Shown one piece after another: positions 36,015-44,650 of a stretch of 64,000 nucleotides of DNA. The position numbers and the translations under genes are program-made. The stretch's first letter is position 1, and each line of letters opens with the position of its first letter. Source of the DNA: Bog-756 sp963745955 (lineage in GTDB: Bacteria > Actinomycetota > Acidimicrobiia > Acidimicrobiales > RAAP-2). The stretch lies in assembly GCA_963745955.1 (NCBI GenBank), contig CAVUZI010000008.1:310001-374000 (forward strand). The letters are read 5' to 3'. The notes under the pieces were generated by a model. The model was not told where the DNA came from, did no database searches, and saw only the letters and a list, made by a program, of their open reading frames with translations.

Positions 36015-36896
36015 TCAACCGGGCCGAGACGGTCCGATCCCGCCATCTTCGAGGCGGCGGAGGAGCTCGTACTCCGGTTCCAGTCGCATCCGGAGGCGCT
36101 CCGTCTGGTCCTCGGTCAGCACGGACCGGGTTCCCGTCACCCGTGCCCGCTGGGGGGACAGGGGCAGCTGCAGGCGCTCTCCCAGCCGGACGAGGCCGCC
36201 GGCGAAGTCCTCGGCGAACAAGACGGTCGAGCACGCCGCGATGCGGTCGGCGGCCTCGGACACCTCCGAAGCCTTGGAGAACGTGGTCAACTGGTTCAAG
36301 AGGTCCCTCCGGGGCACCCGCTCCAAGAAGGCGTCGAATCCGTCCCGGGCCACGTTCCGCTCACTTTCGGCGACCCGGCCCGGAACGCCCGCCTCGTCGC
36401 CGGCCACCAGGTAGTCGAAGTAGGAGTGGACCCGCTCGACAGGATCCCGCAGGACGGTCACGGTGAAGGTCCTCGGGGGCAGCGGCTGGTCGGCCGCGGC
36501 CCGATGCGACCGGCCGTAGAAGTACGCGCCCTCGGCCAGCAGCCTCCGGCTGTTGGAGACGAAGCTGTACCCGCCGCTGATCGTCCGCGGCAGGCGCGAC
36601 GTGGTCATGCGGCGCCAGACGTCCATCGGGTCCTCGCCGCCCAGGGCCATGAAGCTGAGGTAGAGACTGGTTCCCGCCGTCTTGCGGACGTGATAGCAGT
36701 AGATGCGCCGATTGCCGTCGGGCAGCTCGAAGGTCCTGGCCAGCCGTCGATAGGTCGGATCGCTGCGGATGGCCCAGATGTCCTGGATGTCCCGTACCCC
36801 TCGCCGTATGCGCAGCTCTGCTCGTTCCCGAGCGCTCCTGGTCGGTGGGGATGCGTTGAGCTCAGCTGGCCCGGGCCCCGTCTCCACGCGCCGCAT
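36015..36896 (-). CDS. Sulfotransferase-family protein
   Basis: A 293-residue protein of the carbohydrate sulfotransferase type. The PAPS 5'-phosphosulfate loop is YCYHVRKTAGTSLYLSFM (residues about 65-82), and the 3'-phosphate strand is VTVLRDPVERVHSYFDYL (about 140-157). The C-terminal part is helical. The start ATG at 36896 follows a strong GGAGGGGGGG. These enzymes transfer sulfate to hydroxyls of glycans or lipids. It lies at the left border of the polysaccharide locus, suggesting sulfation of a surface polymer; the acceptor is unknown. Confidence 0.75.
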   Translation of the reverse strand: MRRVETGPGPAELNASPPTRSARERAELRIRRGVRDIQDIWAIRSDPTYRRLARTFELPDGNRRIYCYHVRKTAGTSLYLSFMALGGEDPMDVWRRMTTSRLPRTISGGYSFVSNSRRLLAEGAYFYGRSHRAAADQPLPPRTFTVTVLRDPVERVHSYFDYLVAGDEAGVPGRVAESERNVARDGFDAFLERVPRRDLLNQLTTFSKASEVSEAADRIAACSTVLFAEDFAGGLVRLGERLQLPLSPQRARVTGTRSVLTEDQTERLRMRLEPEYELLRRLEDGGIGPSRPG

Positions 36897-37036
36897 CTTA
36901 CCCCCCCTCCACCTAAAATCGGTCTTGACCTCGTCCTTTGGGTCGCCGTCCACCCGTCCACCCGTCCACCCGGACCGGGTGCTTGTTTGAGCAAGGACAC
37001 TCGCTGTGGGATCATCTCGATGATGGGGGGTACGCC

Positions 37037-38077
37037 TTGAGTACAAAAGGGACCTCCCGGGACGATCCGCCCGCCGGAGAGCTCTCGGACCCGGTGAAGC
37101 TGATCGTCTGGGACCTGGACGACACCCTGTGGGCGGGGACGCTCAGTGAGGAACCGGTCACGATCGACCAGTCGACGGTCGACCTGGTCCGAACGCTCAA
37201 CTCGCGTGGGATCGTGAGCTCGATCTGCTCGAAGAACGATGAGGTCACCGCCCGGGTCCGCCTCCAGCAGGCCGGTCTCTGGGATGAGTTCGTCTTCACC
37301 CGCATCGACTGGTCGCCGAAGGGGGCCCGCGTCGCCCAGATCATCGAGGACGCCCAGCTGCGGCCGGAGAACGTCCTGTTCATCGACGACCTCGCCCTCA
37401 ACCGTGCCGAGGTGCGCCACTTCTCACCCGGCATCCAGACGGCGGGACCGGAGATCATCGGCCGCCTCCTCGCCCTGCCCGAGCTGTCGGGCAAGGACGA
37501 TCGTGCCCACACCAGGCTGGCGCAGTACCGGCTGCTGGAGCGCAAGCTGGCCGACCGCCGAGTGGGTGAGGACACGAACGAGGCCTTCCTCCGCTCGTGC
37601 GACATCCGGGTCGGTGTCCACCATGACCCCGACGCCGAGAAGGACCGTCTCTTCGAGCTCGTCAACCGGACCAACCAGCTCAATTTCACCAAGCGCAGGC
37701 CCGACCGGGACTCGTTCGAGGCGATGGTCGCCGACCCCCGCTACGACGTGGGCTATGTGCGGGTGCGCGACCGCTACGGCGACTACGGCATCTGCGGGTT
37801 CTACTCGGTGGCCCGTCACGAGGGCACGCTGGTCGACTTCTTGTTCTCGTGCCGGGTGCTCAACATGGGTGTGGAGCAGTGGCTCTACGAGAAGCTCGGC
37901 CGGCCCGCCGTCTCCGTGGTGGGGGAGACCGCCTCCACGCTGGAGGCGCCTGTCGACTGGATCACAGAGGACACCGGGGAGGCCGACTGCTTCCCGGCGC
38001 CGGTCCGGGGGAGAGGAACACGACCCGAGCAGGGTCCGGTCGCAGCCGAACAGGATCCTGATGGTGGGTGGATGTGA
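37037..38077 (+). CDS. FkbH-like HAD-superfamily protein
   Basis: A 346-residue protein of the FkbH/HAD-IIIC family. The HAD motif is KLIVWDLDDTLWAGTLSE (nucleophilic Asp in DLDDT); SSICSKNDE is motif II-like and VLFIDDLALNRAEV is motif IV-like. The second half (FTKRRPDRDSFEAMV, VRVRDRYGDYGICGFY, SCRVLNMGVEQWL) resembles the acyl- or acetyltransferase-like C-terminal domain of FkbH proteins. In polyketide pathways FkbH loads glycerate onto a carrier protein; no carrier protein is nearby. The TTG at 37037 is chosen from the GGGGGG 6 nt upstream; no in-frame ATG exists there. Confidence 0.75.
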   Translation: MSTKGTSRDDPPAGELSDPVKLIVWDLDDTLWAGTLSEEPVTIDQSTVDLVRTLNSRGIVSSICSKNDEVTARVRLQQAGLWDEFVFTRIDWSPKGARVAQIIEDAQLRPENVLFIDDLALNRAEVRHFSPGIQTAGPEIIGRLLALPELSGKDDRAHTRLAQYRLLERKLADRRVGEDTNEAFLRSCDIRVGVHHDPDAEKDRLFELVNRTNQLNFTKRRPDRDSFEAMVADPRYDVGYVRVRDRYGDYGICGFYSVARHEGTLVDFLFSCRVLNMGVEQWLYEKLGRPAVSVVGETASTLEAPVDWITEDTGEADCFPAPVRGRGTRPEQGPVAAEQDPDGGWM

Positions 38078-38936
38078 CCTGACGGCCACGGCGGAGTTCC
38101 TCGGAGGGAGCATCGCCACCGACCTCTCCCACGTCGGACCGACAGGCGCCTTCGTCCACGTGGGGCACACCGAGCTGCTCCGGCAGTCGGCGAGCGGTCT
38201 CGGGCCCGATCAGCGGGCGCTGGTCGACCGGATCCCGTTCCTCGACCAGCAGGTGTTCTGCTCACCGGCCGTCGTCGCTCCCGACTACGACGTGCTCGTC
38301 TACAGCGTGCTGACCGACTACACCCAGGGGATCTACCGGCACCGGGAGCTCGGACTCGTCGTGCCCTGGCATCAGTTCCACCACGATGTGACCGATCCCG
38401 CATTCAGGCCGCAGCTGGCGGCGAGGTTCAGCCGGGACGGGATGGACCAGGAGTTCTTCGACTGGTTCGCCACGGAGTTCGAGTTCCTCGGCGGCATCTC
38501 CGCCGACCGCTTCGAGGAGAACATCCGCTGGCTGGCCGGGTCGGTTCCGCCGGGGGCACGGTTGATCTTCCTCAACGGAGCCGAGGTGCCGCTCGTCAAC
38601 CCCAAGGAGCCCGATCGTCACCTGCGCCACCGCACCATGAACGAGGCGCTCGACCGGGTCGTGGCGACGCTCCCGAACGCCTCCGTGTGCGACGTGCGGA
38701 CGTTCGTCCTCACCGAGGATGACGTCACCGACAGCATCCGCCACTACCGGCGCCGCTCGTACCTGCAGATGGCGGAAGAGATCCGCGCCGCCAACGCGTC
38801 CGACCTCAGTCTCGAGCGTGAACGTCCGGCCGCCCGCCTCTACGGCCCGGTCCGCACCCTGGTGGGGACCGGGAAGGAGCAGCTGCGAAGATTGTCGAAG
38901 CGCCTCGTCCGGAGCCTGTCCGGCTCGTCCGGGTGA
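38061..38936 (+). CDS. Uncharacterised alpha/beta protein coupled to FkbH (SGNH-like?)
   Basis: A 291-residue soluble protein without transmembrane segments or signal peptide. It begins MVGGCDLTATAEFLGG, a Gly-rich strand-turn-helix start, and contains RLIFLNGAEVPLVNP and a C-terminal IRHYRRRSYLQMAEEI. Similar proteins follow FkbH-like genes in polysaccharide clusters and are sometimes called SGNH-hydrolase-like; I cannot identify a full Ser-Asp-His set. The ATG at 38061 overlaps the FkbH gene by 17 nt with AGGATCC upstream, so the two are coupled and likely act together, perhaps loading or transferring an acyl/glyceryl group. Confidence 0.55.
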   Translation: MVGGCDLTATAEFLGGSIATDLSHVGPTGAFVHVGHTELLRQSASGLGPDQRALVDRIPFLDQQVFCSPAVVAPDYDVLVYSVLTDYTQGIYRHRELGLVVPWHQFHHDVTDPAFRPQLAARFSRDGMDQEFFDWFATEFEFLGGISADRFEENIRWLAGSVPPGARLIFLNGAEVPLVNPKEPDRHLRHRTMNEALDRVVATLPNASVCDVRTFVLTEDDVTDSIRHYRRRSYLQMAEEIRAANASDLSLERERPAARLYGPVRTLVGTGKEQLRRLSKRLVRSLSGSSG

Positions 38937-39012
38937 GCCCGCCGGATGAGCCCGCCGGATGAGCCTCTCGGGAGTTCCGGCCGGCCGGCCCCGGGGGAGC
39001 CTCGGACCGTGG

Positions 39013-40038
39013 TCAGCCGCAGCTCTTCTTGTAGGCGGCGGTACCGGGCTGGAGCGCCTGCCCCGAGTTCGGGCCGACCATCAGGCACGATTCGTCGACG
39101 GCGACGAATTCGGCGGCCGGGATGTGCTTGAGCTGGTCGACATCGTCGTAGGTCCACCGGGGGTCGGCGGTGCCCTGGAAGTACCAGTTGCTGCCGTTGT
39201 CGGCCAGGATCAGGCCGTAGGTCTTCATGGTCGTGAGCACTGTTTGGCACATCGCCGAGCACGCCGACGCGGGAAGCTTGAACCGGGGGTTCAGGCGGAA
39301 GCGCGCTCCCATCGGCGGACAGGCCCGGTCATCCTGGCCCGCCTCGTGCCGCGCCGGCCAGAGGTACGCCTGCTGGGTGCACTGGGCGGTGAACCGGATG
39401 GCATGGTCCATGGCCCGCGATGCGACCTCGGTGTAGTTGACCAGGCCCGGGAGGATGGGTAGCCCGGCGGCGTCGGCCGACGTCCAGGTGAACGGGCGCA
39501 GGGCGTTCGACCGGAGCCTCCAGATGGCTCCGGAGCCGGCCGTCGACTTGCCGTCGGGGCGGTAGTACGTGTCCCAGGTCTCGTACAAGGTGCAGGTGCC
39601 GGGGTTGACCATGATGGCGTGGCGATCCGAGCCCTGTTCGATCGGAGTCGTCGCCGAGAGCGGGTACGGCCCGCGATCGCTCTCGGAGGAGTACTGGAAG
39701 GAGATGTGGACGAGGGCCTGGTGGGCGGGCACGATCTGCCAGGGGATGCCGTACGGCTCCGCCGCCTTGCCGGACGGTCCGTAGTCGGGATGGAGGTCGG
39801 TGGATCCCGCGTCCATCGACGCCAGCCAGGCGGCACTGTCCTTGTCCACCGGCAGTCCGGTGACCGGGGTGTTCCACACGTTGTCGGAGGGAAAGGCCGG
39901 ACAAGGGGTTCCGGGGAGGGTGGTGCCGCCGGCCGATGGCCGTGGAGCTCCGGCCGCCGGTGCCACGGTTGAGACGACGCCGACGAGGATCGCCACTGCG
40001 AGCCCGACGACGGGTCCGGTGGTCCTCGTCCGCGTCAC
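39013..40038 (-). CDS. Secreted protein of unknown function
   Basis: A 341-residue exported protein. The signal peptide (MTRTRTTGPVVGLAVAILVG and onward, cleavage near APAAGA) is followed by PCPAFPSDNVWNTPVTGLPV, a start seen in a family of exported actinobacterial proteins. Eight cysteines in the mature part (for example NPGTCTLYET, TAQCTQQAY, DRACPPMGARF, SACSAMCQ, DESCLMVG, KKSCG) suggest several disulfides. ILADNGSNWYFQG and WTYDDVDQLKHIP are other conserved-looking blocks. No catalytic motif is evident. GTG start at 40038. It may be a cell-surface or polysaccharide-associated protein. Confidence 0.75.
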   Translation of the reverse strand: MTRTRTTGPVVGLAVAILVGVVSTVAPAAGAPRPSAGGTTLPGTPCPAFPSDNVWNTPVTGLPVDKDSAAWLASMDAGSTDLHPDYGPSGKAAEPYGIPWQIVPAHQALVHISFQYSSESDRGPYPLSATTPIEQGSDRHAIMVNPGTCTLYETWDTYYRPDGKSTAGSGAIWRLRSNALRPFTWTSADAAGLPILPGLVNYTEVASRAMDHAIRFTAQCTQQAYLWPARHEAGQDDRACPPMGARFRLNPRFKLPASACSAMCQTVLTTMKTYGLILADNGSNWYFQGTADPRWTYDDVDQLKHIPAAEFVAVDESCLMVGPNSGQALQPGTAAYKKSCG

Positions 40039-40078
40039 GGCATCGAATCCCTTGTGCCCATGGCGACCAGGTCGGGGC

Positions 40079-41428
40079 TCAAGGGCAGGGCAACGGCTTC
40101 GAGGTCTCGATGCCGACCGCGTCCTCGAGGTCGCGGCCGTTGGCCATGGCCACTGCGGCCAGTTGGGATCGGACGCCGAGCTTTCGCAGGATGGAACGGA
40201 TGTGCGAGCGGACGGTGGCCAGCGACACCACCAGTTCGGTGGCGATGTCCTGTGCCGAGATCCCCTTGGTGAGGAAGTAGAGCACCCGCCGCTCGCTCGC
40301 CGTCAGCTGCATCAGCGCCTCGAACCGGGCCGGGATGCGCCGGAGGTCCTCCTTAGGCGCCGGGGTGCCACCCTGCTCTCCGAACATGGCGCGGAGCTCC
40401 TCGGTCAGCCCGTCGATGTCGGGCAGGGCGGAGGCCCCCTGTTCGACGCACGCCGCCAGTGCGCCGGCGCCGGCGCCGGCCCCGACGGCCAGGACGTCGA
40501 CCCCCAGCGAGCGGTAGGCACCGGCCACCCGGGCCGGGATCGACCAGGTGCTCGATGACCAGTTGGACGGTCCGTTGGTCGGTTCCGCCCCTACGACGAG
40601 GACGACCAGGTCCACCTGGTCGCCGGCGATGTCGAGGATGGGGTAGTCGTCGGGGGTGAGCGAGATCACCGCCGAGGTGAATCCCAGGCGCTGGGCCAGC
40701 GAGCACGCGGCCAGGGCCGACAGGCAGGGCGTTCCGTTCCCCGCTGGACCGGGGTCGACCACCAGGACCGTTCCGAGGGTGTCGGCGCCGCCGGGCTCGG
40801 GGAGGTTGTCGTCGTGGCGGGTCCCGTACCCCGCCAGCCGGCAGGTGGAGTAGCGCACCACGGTGCGGTGGCGCAGAACGGGCATGGACACGAACTGCCC
40901 GTAGGGGACAGGCTGGCCGATGGATGGGAGGAGCGCGCCCGCCGAGGCCGCCGATCGACCGGAGACGTCGGTGAGGAGCCTGTCGACGGTGACCACCATC
41001 GTCGAGGGCACCGTCGCCAGCCGGCCCGGGCTCCGCTTGTCGCTCCTGTTGGCGGTGGCCGGGGACGGTTCACCCTTGCCGGCACGCTGTCGGCCCCGAC
41101 CGCCCTCGGCCCGGCGTGCCCGGCCGTCGGTGGCCACTCCCTGACCCACGGCCCGGGCCAGACGCTCCCCGAGGATCTTCGGGGTCACCGCGGCGGCATC
41201 GGATCCGAAGGCGATGGCGATTCGGGAGAGGCCGTAGGGGCAGACCCGGTCGTCGGACCGAACGGTCTGCTGGATGCTCCGAAGTGCCAGTTCGTGAGCC
41301 GCACCCGTGCTCGATCGGTCGACCTCGGGGGCGGAGCCGGGACGTAGGTCCACGCGTGCCACCGTCCTCGGCAGCGGTTCCCCCAGCCCATCGGACCGTT
41401 CTCTAGCGAGTCCAAGATCAGTTGTCAT
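40079..41428 (-). CDS. LuxR-family transcriptional regulator with GGDEF-like N-terminal region
   Basis: A 449-residue regulator. The C-terminal 65 residues are a LuxR helix-turn-helix (LTASERRVLYFLTKGISAQ, ATVRSHIRSILRKLGVRSQL). The middle (about residues 215-330) starts TVLVVDPGP and has alternating strands like a receiver domain but lacks the usual acidic pocket and phospho-Asp. The N-terminal region includes VRSDDRVCPYGLSRIAIAF, similar to degenerate GGDEF domains. The ATG at 41428 (after GGGGGTGGA) is chosen over an upstream in-frame start at 41599. It reads in the same direction as the downstream secreted-protein gene and is adjacent to the polysaccharide operon, a plausible regulator of it. 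Confidence 0.75.
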   Translation of the reverse strand: MTTDLGLARERSDGLGEPLPRTVARVDLRPGSAPEVDRSSTGAAHELALRSIQQTVRSDDRVCPYGLSRIAIAFGSDAAAVTPKILGERLARAVGQGVATDGRARRAEGGRGRQRAGKGEPSPATANRSDKRSPGRLATVPSTMVVTVDRLLTDVSGRSAASAGALLPSIGQPVPYGQFVSMPVLRHRTVVRYSTCRLAGYGTRHDDNLPEPGGADTLGTVLVVDPGPAGNGTPCLSALAACSLAQRLGFTSAVISLTPDDYPILDIAGDQVDLVVLVVGAEPTNGPSNWSSSTWSIPARVAGAYRSLGVDVLAVGAGAGAGALAACVEQGASALPDIDGLTEELRAMFGEQGGTPAPKEDLRRIPARFEALMQLTASERRVLYFLTKGISAQDIATELVVSLATVRSHIRSILRKLGVRSQLAAVAMANGRDLEDAVGIETSKPLPCP

Positions 41429-41584
41429 TCCACCCCCATGCACCGCCCGTTCGTCCCAACGGCACAGGAATGTGCGCCCCTGCGGTGACCTGCCCTGCAT
41501 CTGCCCTACTCCTCCAATCCTAGTCGCCCTGGTGACGAGCGCAAGGGCGATCTCATCATCTTTGATGAGGATGCAGACAGCCCC

Positions 41585-41655
41585 GAGATGAAGGCCCAAG
41601 AAATGAACCAGAGATGAAGGAGACCAGAGATGAAGGAGCCGACATGAAGGAGACC
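41585..41655. repeat. Short tandem repeats upstream of the LuxR-type gene
   Basis: GAGATGAAGG occurs at 41585, 41611 and 41627, and ACATGAAGGAGACC at 41642; the last three have a 15-16-bp period. They lie 155-230 nt upstream of the minus-strand regulator start and just after the PAP2-like gene's stop, and could be operator sites. Confidence 0.5.
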
Positions 41656-41672
41656 GCCCCCGAGGGCCGGCT

Positions 41673-42323
41673 CTATCCGACGAGGGCCCCTCCCCGGAGA
41701 TGGGCCAACCCGTCGACCGTCAGCACGGTGCCGACCCCGAGCACCGCCCCGGCCAGCGCATCGGTGGGATAGTGCCAGCGGAGGCCGATGACGGCCACGA
41801 TCATCAGGCCGACCACGACCGCGCCGAGGACCACGACCGCGGGTCGGATCCAACCGGGCACGGCGAGGGCCCAGGCGGTCATCACCGCGGCGATGTCGGC
41901 CACGTTTCCCGAGGGGTAGCTGAGGACGCCCAGATACCGGCGGGCCACCAGCGGCTTGAACACGTACTCGACCAACACGGCGGTCACGACCGGCCCGGCC
42001 ACACAGGCTGCGGCCCGCCACCGGTCGAAGCGGACGACGACCAGCGCGGCGAGAAGTGTGGCGAGCACCAGGGCCACGGGGCTGCCGAGGTCGCTGATCC
42101 GGTGCAGGGTGGTCGAGTCGGTCGATATGGCGATGGCGGCGAATCCCCGCCGGTCCAGGGCATTGGGGCCCGGATGGACCCGGACCACGACGCCGGCCAC
42201 GATCGACAGCCCCATCAGGACTGCCCCCGCCACGGCCTCGGTCCTCCCCGGAGCCGTGACCGTCGTGGGGCTGTGCTCTTGGACCAGCGGACCGTCGGGG
42301 CTCAAGGGACCGTCCGGAACCAT
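41673..42323 (-). CDS. PAP2-superfamily membrane protein (catalytic residues altered)
   Basis: A 216-residue protein with about five transmembrane segments. The PAP2 phosphatase signature is recognisable but degenerate: KPLVARRY for the K-x6-RP motif, YPSGN where PSGH is usual, and LRWHYPTDALAG for the last motif with its His and Asp but without the Arg six residues before the His. Members dephosphorylate undecaprenyl diphosphate or lipid phosphates; this protein may have weak or altered activity. Its start overlaps the epimerase gene by 22 nt, so it belongs to the dehydratase-dehydrogenase-epimerase operon. Confidence 0.75.
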   Translation of the reverse strand: MVPDGPLSPDGPLVQEHSPTTVTAPGRTEAVAGAVLMGLSIVAGVVVRVHPGPNALDRRGFAAIAISTDSTTLHRISDLGSPVALVLATLLAALVVVRFDRWRAAACVAGPVVTAVLVEYVFKPLVARRYLGVLSYPSGNVADIAAVMTAWALAVPGWIRPAVVVLGAVVVGLMIVAVIGLRWHYPTDALAGAVLGVGTVLTVDGLAHLRGGALVG

Positions 42324-43237
42324 TCCACGGTGGCCCGCAACCCCTCGTCGAGGCCGACCGGCTCGATGTCGGGGAACATCGACCTGATCCGGGTCTGGTC
42401 GGCCTGCGAATCGTGCACGTCCCCGGGCCGCGAGGGCCCGTGATGGCGCTCGAGGGGCCGTCCCAGGACCTTTTCGAGGACATCGATGAGCTCGAGCAGC
42501 GAGACCCTGGTCCCGAAGGCCAGATTGACCGGTCCCGGGTTGGTCACCCGCCGTGTCACCGTCCCGGCCAGTACCGAGGCCACGGTTCCCACGTAGGTGA
42601 AGTCGCGGGTCTGGCTCCCATCGCCGTGGACAGGCAGCGGATCACCCCGCAGTGCGCACGCCACGAAGGTGGGGACGACGGCCGCATAGGCATGGTCGGG
42701 GTCCTGCATCGGACCGAAGACGTTGAAGAAGCGATAGGCCAGCACCGGCAGGTCGAAGGAACGGCCGTAGGCCAGCGCGGCCGATTCCGCCGCCAACTTG
42801 CTGGCCGCGTACGGGCTGACCGGCATGGGGACCATGTCCTCGCGTTTGGGAAGCGCCGGGTTGGCCCCGTAGACCGAAGACGACGAGGCCACGACGACGT
42901 GCGGCCGGCCACCGCGCCGGGCGGCCTCCAGAACCTCCATCGTGCCGGTGGCATTGGTGAGATGGCTGGCCATGGGGTCGGCCAGCGACCGCGGCACCGA
43001 CGGTCGAGCGGCCAGGTGAACGACGGCGTCGGCGTCCTCGAACAAGCCGTCCAGCAGCACGGGGTCGAGGATGGAGCCCTCGACCAGTTCGACCCGGTCG
43101 AGCGAGTCCAGGTTGGAGCGCCGCCCCGTCGAGAGGTCGTCGAGTGCCACCACCCGTCCGACGCCGGGATCCGAGCACAGGGCCCGGCACAGGTTGGCAC
43201 CGATGAATCCGGCACCCCCGGTGACGACGACGTTCAC
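42302..43237 (-). CDS. NAD-dependent nucleotide-sugar 4-epimerase/dehydratase
   Basis: A 311-residue extended SDR of the UDP-glucose/UDP-GlcNAc 4-epimerase type. VTGGAGFIGANL (NAD loop), VHLAARPSVPRS, ASSSSVYG (active Ser region), SPYAASKLAAES (Tyr-x3-Lys), YRFFNVFGP and HGDGSQTRDFTYV are all intact. The GTG at 43237 comes 9 nt after the upstream stop. It would supply an epimerised or otherwise modified UDP-sugar for the surface polysaccharide and is in an operon with the UDP-sugar dehydrogenase. Confidence 0.9.
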   Translation of the reverse strand: MNVVVTGGAGFIGANLCRALCSDPGVGRVVALDDLSTGRRSNLDSLDRVELVEGSILDPVLLDGLFEDADAVVHLAARPSVPRSLADPMASHLTNATGTMEVLEAARRGGRPHVVVASSSSVYGANPALPKREDMVPMPVSPYAASKLAAESAALAYGRSFDLPVLAYRFFNVFGPMQDPDHAYAAVVPTFVACALRGDPLPVHGDGSQTRDFTYVGTVASVLAGTVTRRVTNPGPVNLAFGTRVSLLELIDVLEKVLGRPLERHHGPSRPGDVHDSQADQTRIRSMFPDIEPVGLDEGLRATVEWFRTVP

Positions 43238-43246
43238 CCGGGCAGG

Positions 43247-44650
43247 CTACAGCCGCTCGACGGTGGGCCCATCCAGCCGGTTGCGGGTGTCGAGCACATA
43301 GCTGGCGTGCGCCCGGACCAGGTCGAAATCGAATGCGTCGTGATCGGTGACGATGACCACCGCGTCGGCCCGCTCGAGCTCGGGGGCGCTCAGCTCGACG
43401 AGCGGGCACATCACCTCGTGCCCCGACACGTGGGGATCGACCACACGGACCTCGGCACCCATGTCGGTCAGTGAATTGGCGATGATGGTCCCCGGCGCCT
43501 CACGGGCATCCCCGGTGTTCCGTTTGTAGGCCAGTCCGAGCAGCAGGACCCGGGAGCCGTTGACGGCGCGGCCCATGCGGTTGAATGCCAGGGTCAGCCG
43601 GCGTACCACGTAGTCGGGCATGTGCTCGTTGACGTCGTTGGCCAGCTCCACGAACCGGAAGGGCTGTCCGAGGCTGCTCCGCACCTTCCACGAGAGGTAG
43701 CTCGGGTCGATGGGAAGGCAGTGGCCGCCCACCCCGGGCCCGGGAGTGAACCGCAGGTAGCCGAACGGCTTGGTCGAGGCTGCGTCGATGGCCTCCCATA
43801 CGTCGATTCCGAGGTCGGCGGCGAACATGGCCAGTTCGTTGACCAGGGCGATGTTGACGTGCCGGAAGGTGTTCTCGAGCAGCTTGGTGAGCTCGGCCTC
43901 GCGGGTTCCGGACACCGAGATCGTTCGTTCGACGATCCGGTCGTAGAACCCGCGCACGGCCCGGAGCGACTCTTCGTTCACTCCCGAGATCACCTTGGGT
44001 GTGTTCTCGAGCCTCCACGCGCTGTTGCCGGGATCGATGCGCTCGGGGCTGTACCCGAGGTGGAAGTCCCTCCCGGCCGACAGCCCCGACTCCTCCTCGA
44101 GGATGGGCGCCACCAGTTCCTCGGTGGTCCCGGGGTAGCTGGTCGACTCGAGGACCACCAATGCTCCCGGACGGAGGTGACGGGCGACCCGGTGGGCCGC
44201 ATCTTCGACGAAGGAGAGGTTGGGGACCCCGTCATGCAGCGGAGTGGGGACGTCGATGACAGCCACGTCGAACCCGGCGATGCGCTCCGGGTCGTCGGTG
44301 GGCTCGAAGCGCCCGGAATCGATGGCGTCCCCGAGACGGTGATCGGGGATGTCTCCGATGTAGGAGCTTCCCGCGGCCAGGCTCTTGATGCGTTCGGTGT
44401 CGAGGTCGAACCCGACGACGTGGTAGCCGACCTCGACGGCGCGCACGGCGAGCGGCAGCCCGACGTACCCCTGGCCGATGACGACGAGCCTGGTCGGCCC
44501 GCGGTCCTCGCTCACCCGTTGACGCCCGGCAGCCGGCTCACGCCGGGACTTGTTCGGAACTGGCGCCGGACTTGCCGTTCTCGACCGGCACCGGCTGCTC
44601 GTGGTCGACCCCACCGCCGACCCCACCGACCCCACCGACCCCGAGCTCAC
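43247..44650 (-). CDS. Nucleotide-sugar dehydrogenase (UDP-HexNAc/UDP-glucose 6-dehydrogenase family)
   Basis: An NAD-dependent four-electron dehydrogenase making a UDP-hexuronic acid (WecC/WbpA/TviB-like). VVIGQGYVGLPLAVRAVEVG (NAD loop), VIDVPTPL, ESTSYPGTTEELV, LLENTFRHVNIALVNEL and GPGVGGHCLPIDPSYLSW with the catalytic Cys are intact. The GTG at 44650 overlaps the upstream gene's stop as GTGA and gives 467 residues with a 45-residue Ser/Gly-rich N-terminal extension; GTG at 44515 would give the usual 422 residues. The overlap favours 44650, family length favours 44515. Part of the minus-strand sugar-nucleotide operon. Confidence 0.85.
   Translation of the reverse strand: MSSGSVGSVGSAVGSTTSSRCRSRTASPAPVPNKSRREPAAGRQRVSEDRGPTRLVVIGQGYVGLPLAVRAVEVGYHVVGFDLDTERIKSLAAGSSYIGDIPDHRLGDAIDSGRFEPTDDPERIAGFDVAVIDVPTPLHDGVPNLSFVEDAAHRVARHLRPGALVVLESTSYPGTTEELVAPILEEESGLSAGRDFHLGYSPERIDPGNSAWRLENTPKVISGVNEESLRAVRGFYDRIVERTISVSGTREAELTKLLENTFRHVNIALVNELAMFAADLGIDVWEAIDAASTKPFGYLRFTPGPGVGGHCLPIDPSYLSWKVRSSLGQPFRFVELANDVNEHMPDYVVRRLTLAFNRMGRAVNGSRVLLLGLAYKRNTGDAREAPGTIIANSLTDMGAEVRVVDPHVSGHEVMCPLVELSAPELERADAVVIVTDHDAFDFDLVRAHASYVLDTRNRLDGPTVERL

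Noticed and set aside
41585..41655. Possible CRISPR array or small gene with repeated ATG-AAGGAG
   Set aside because: Units are 15-16 bp without spacers; the plus-strand ATGs open only very short frames.
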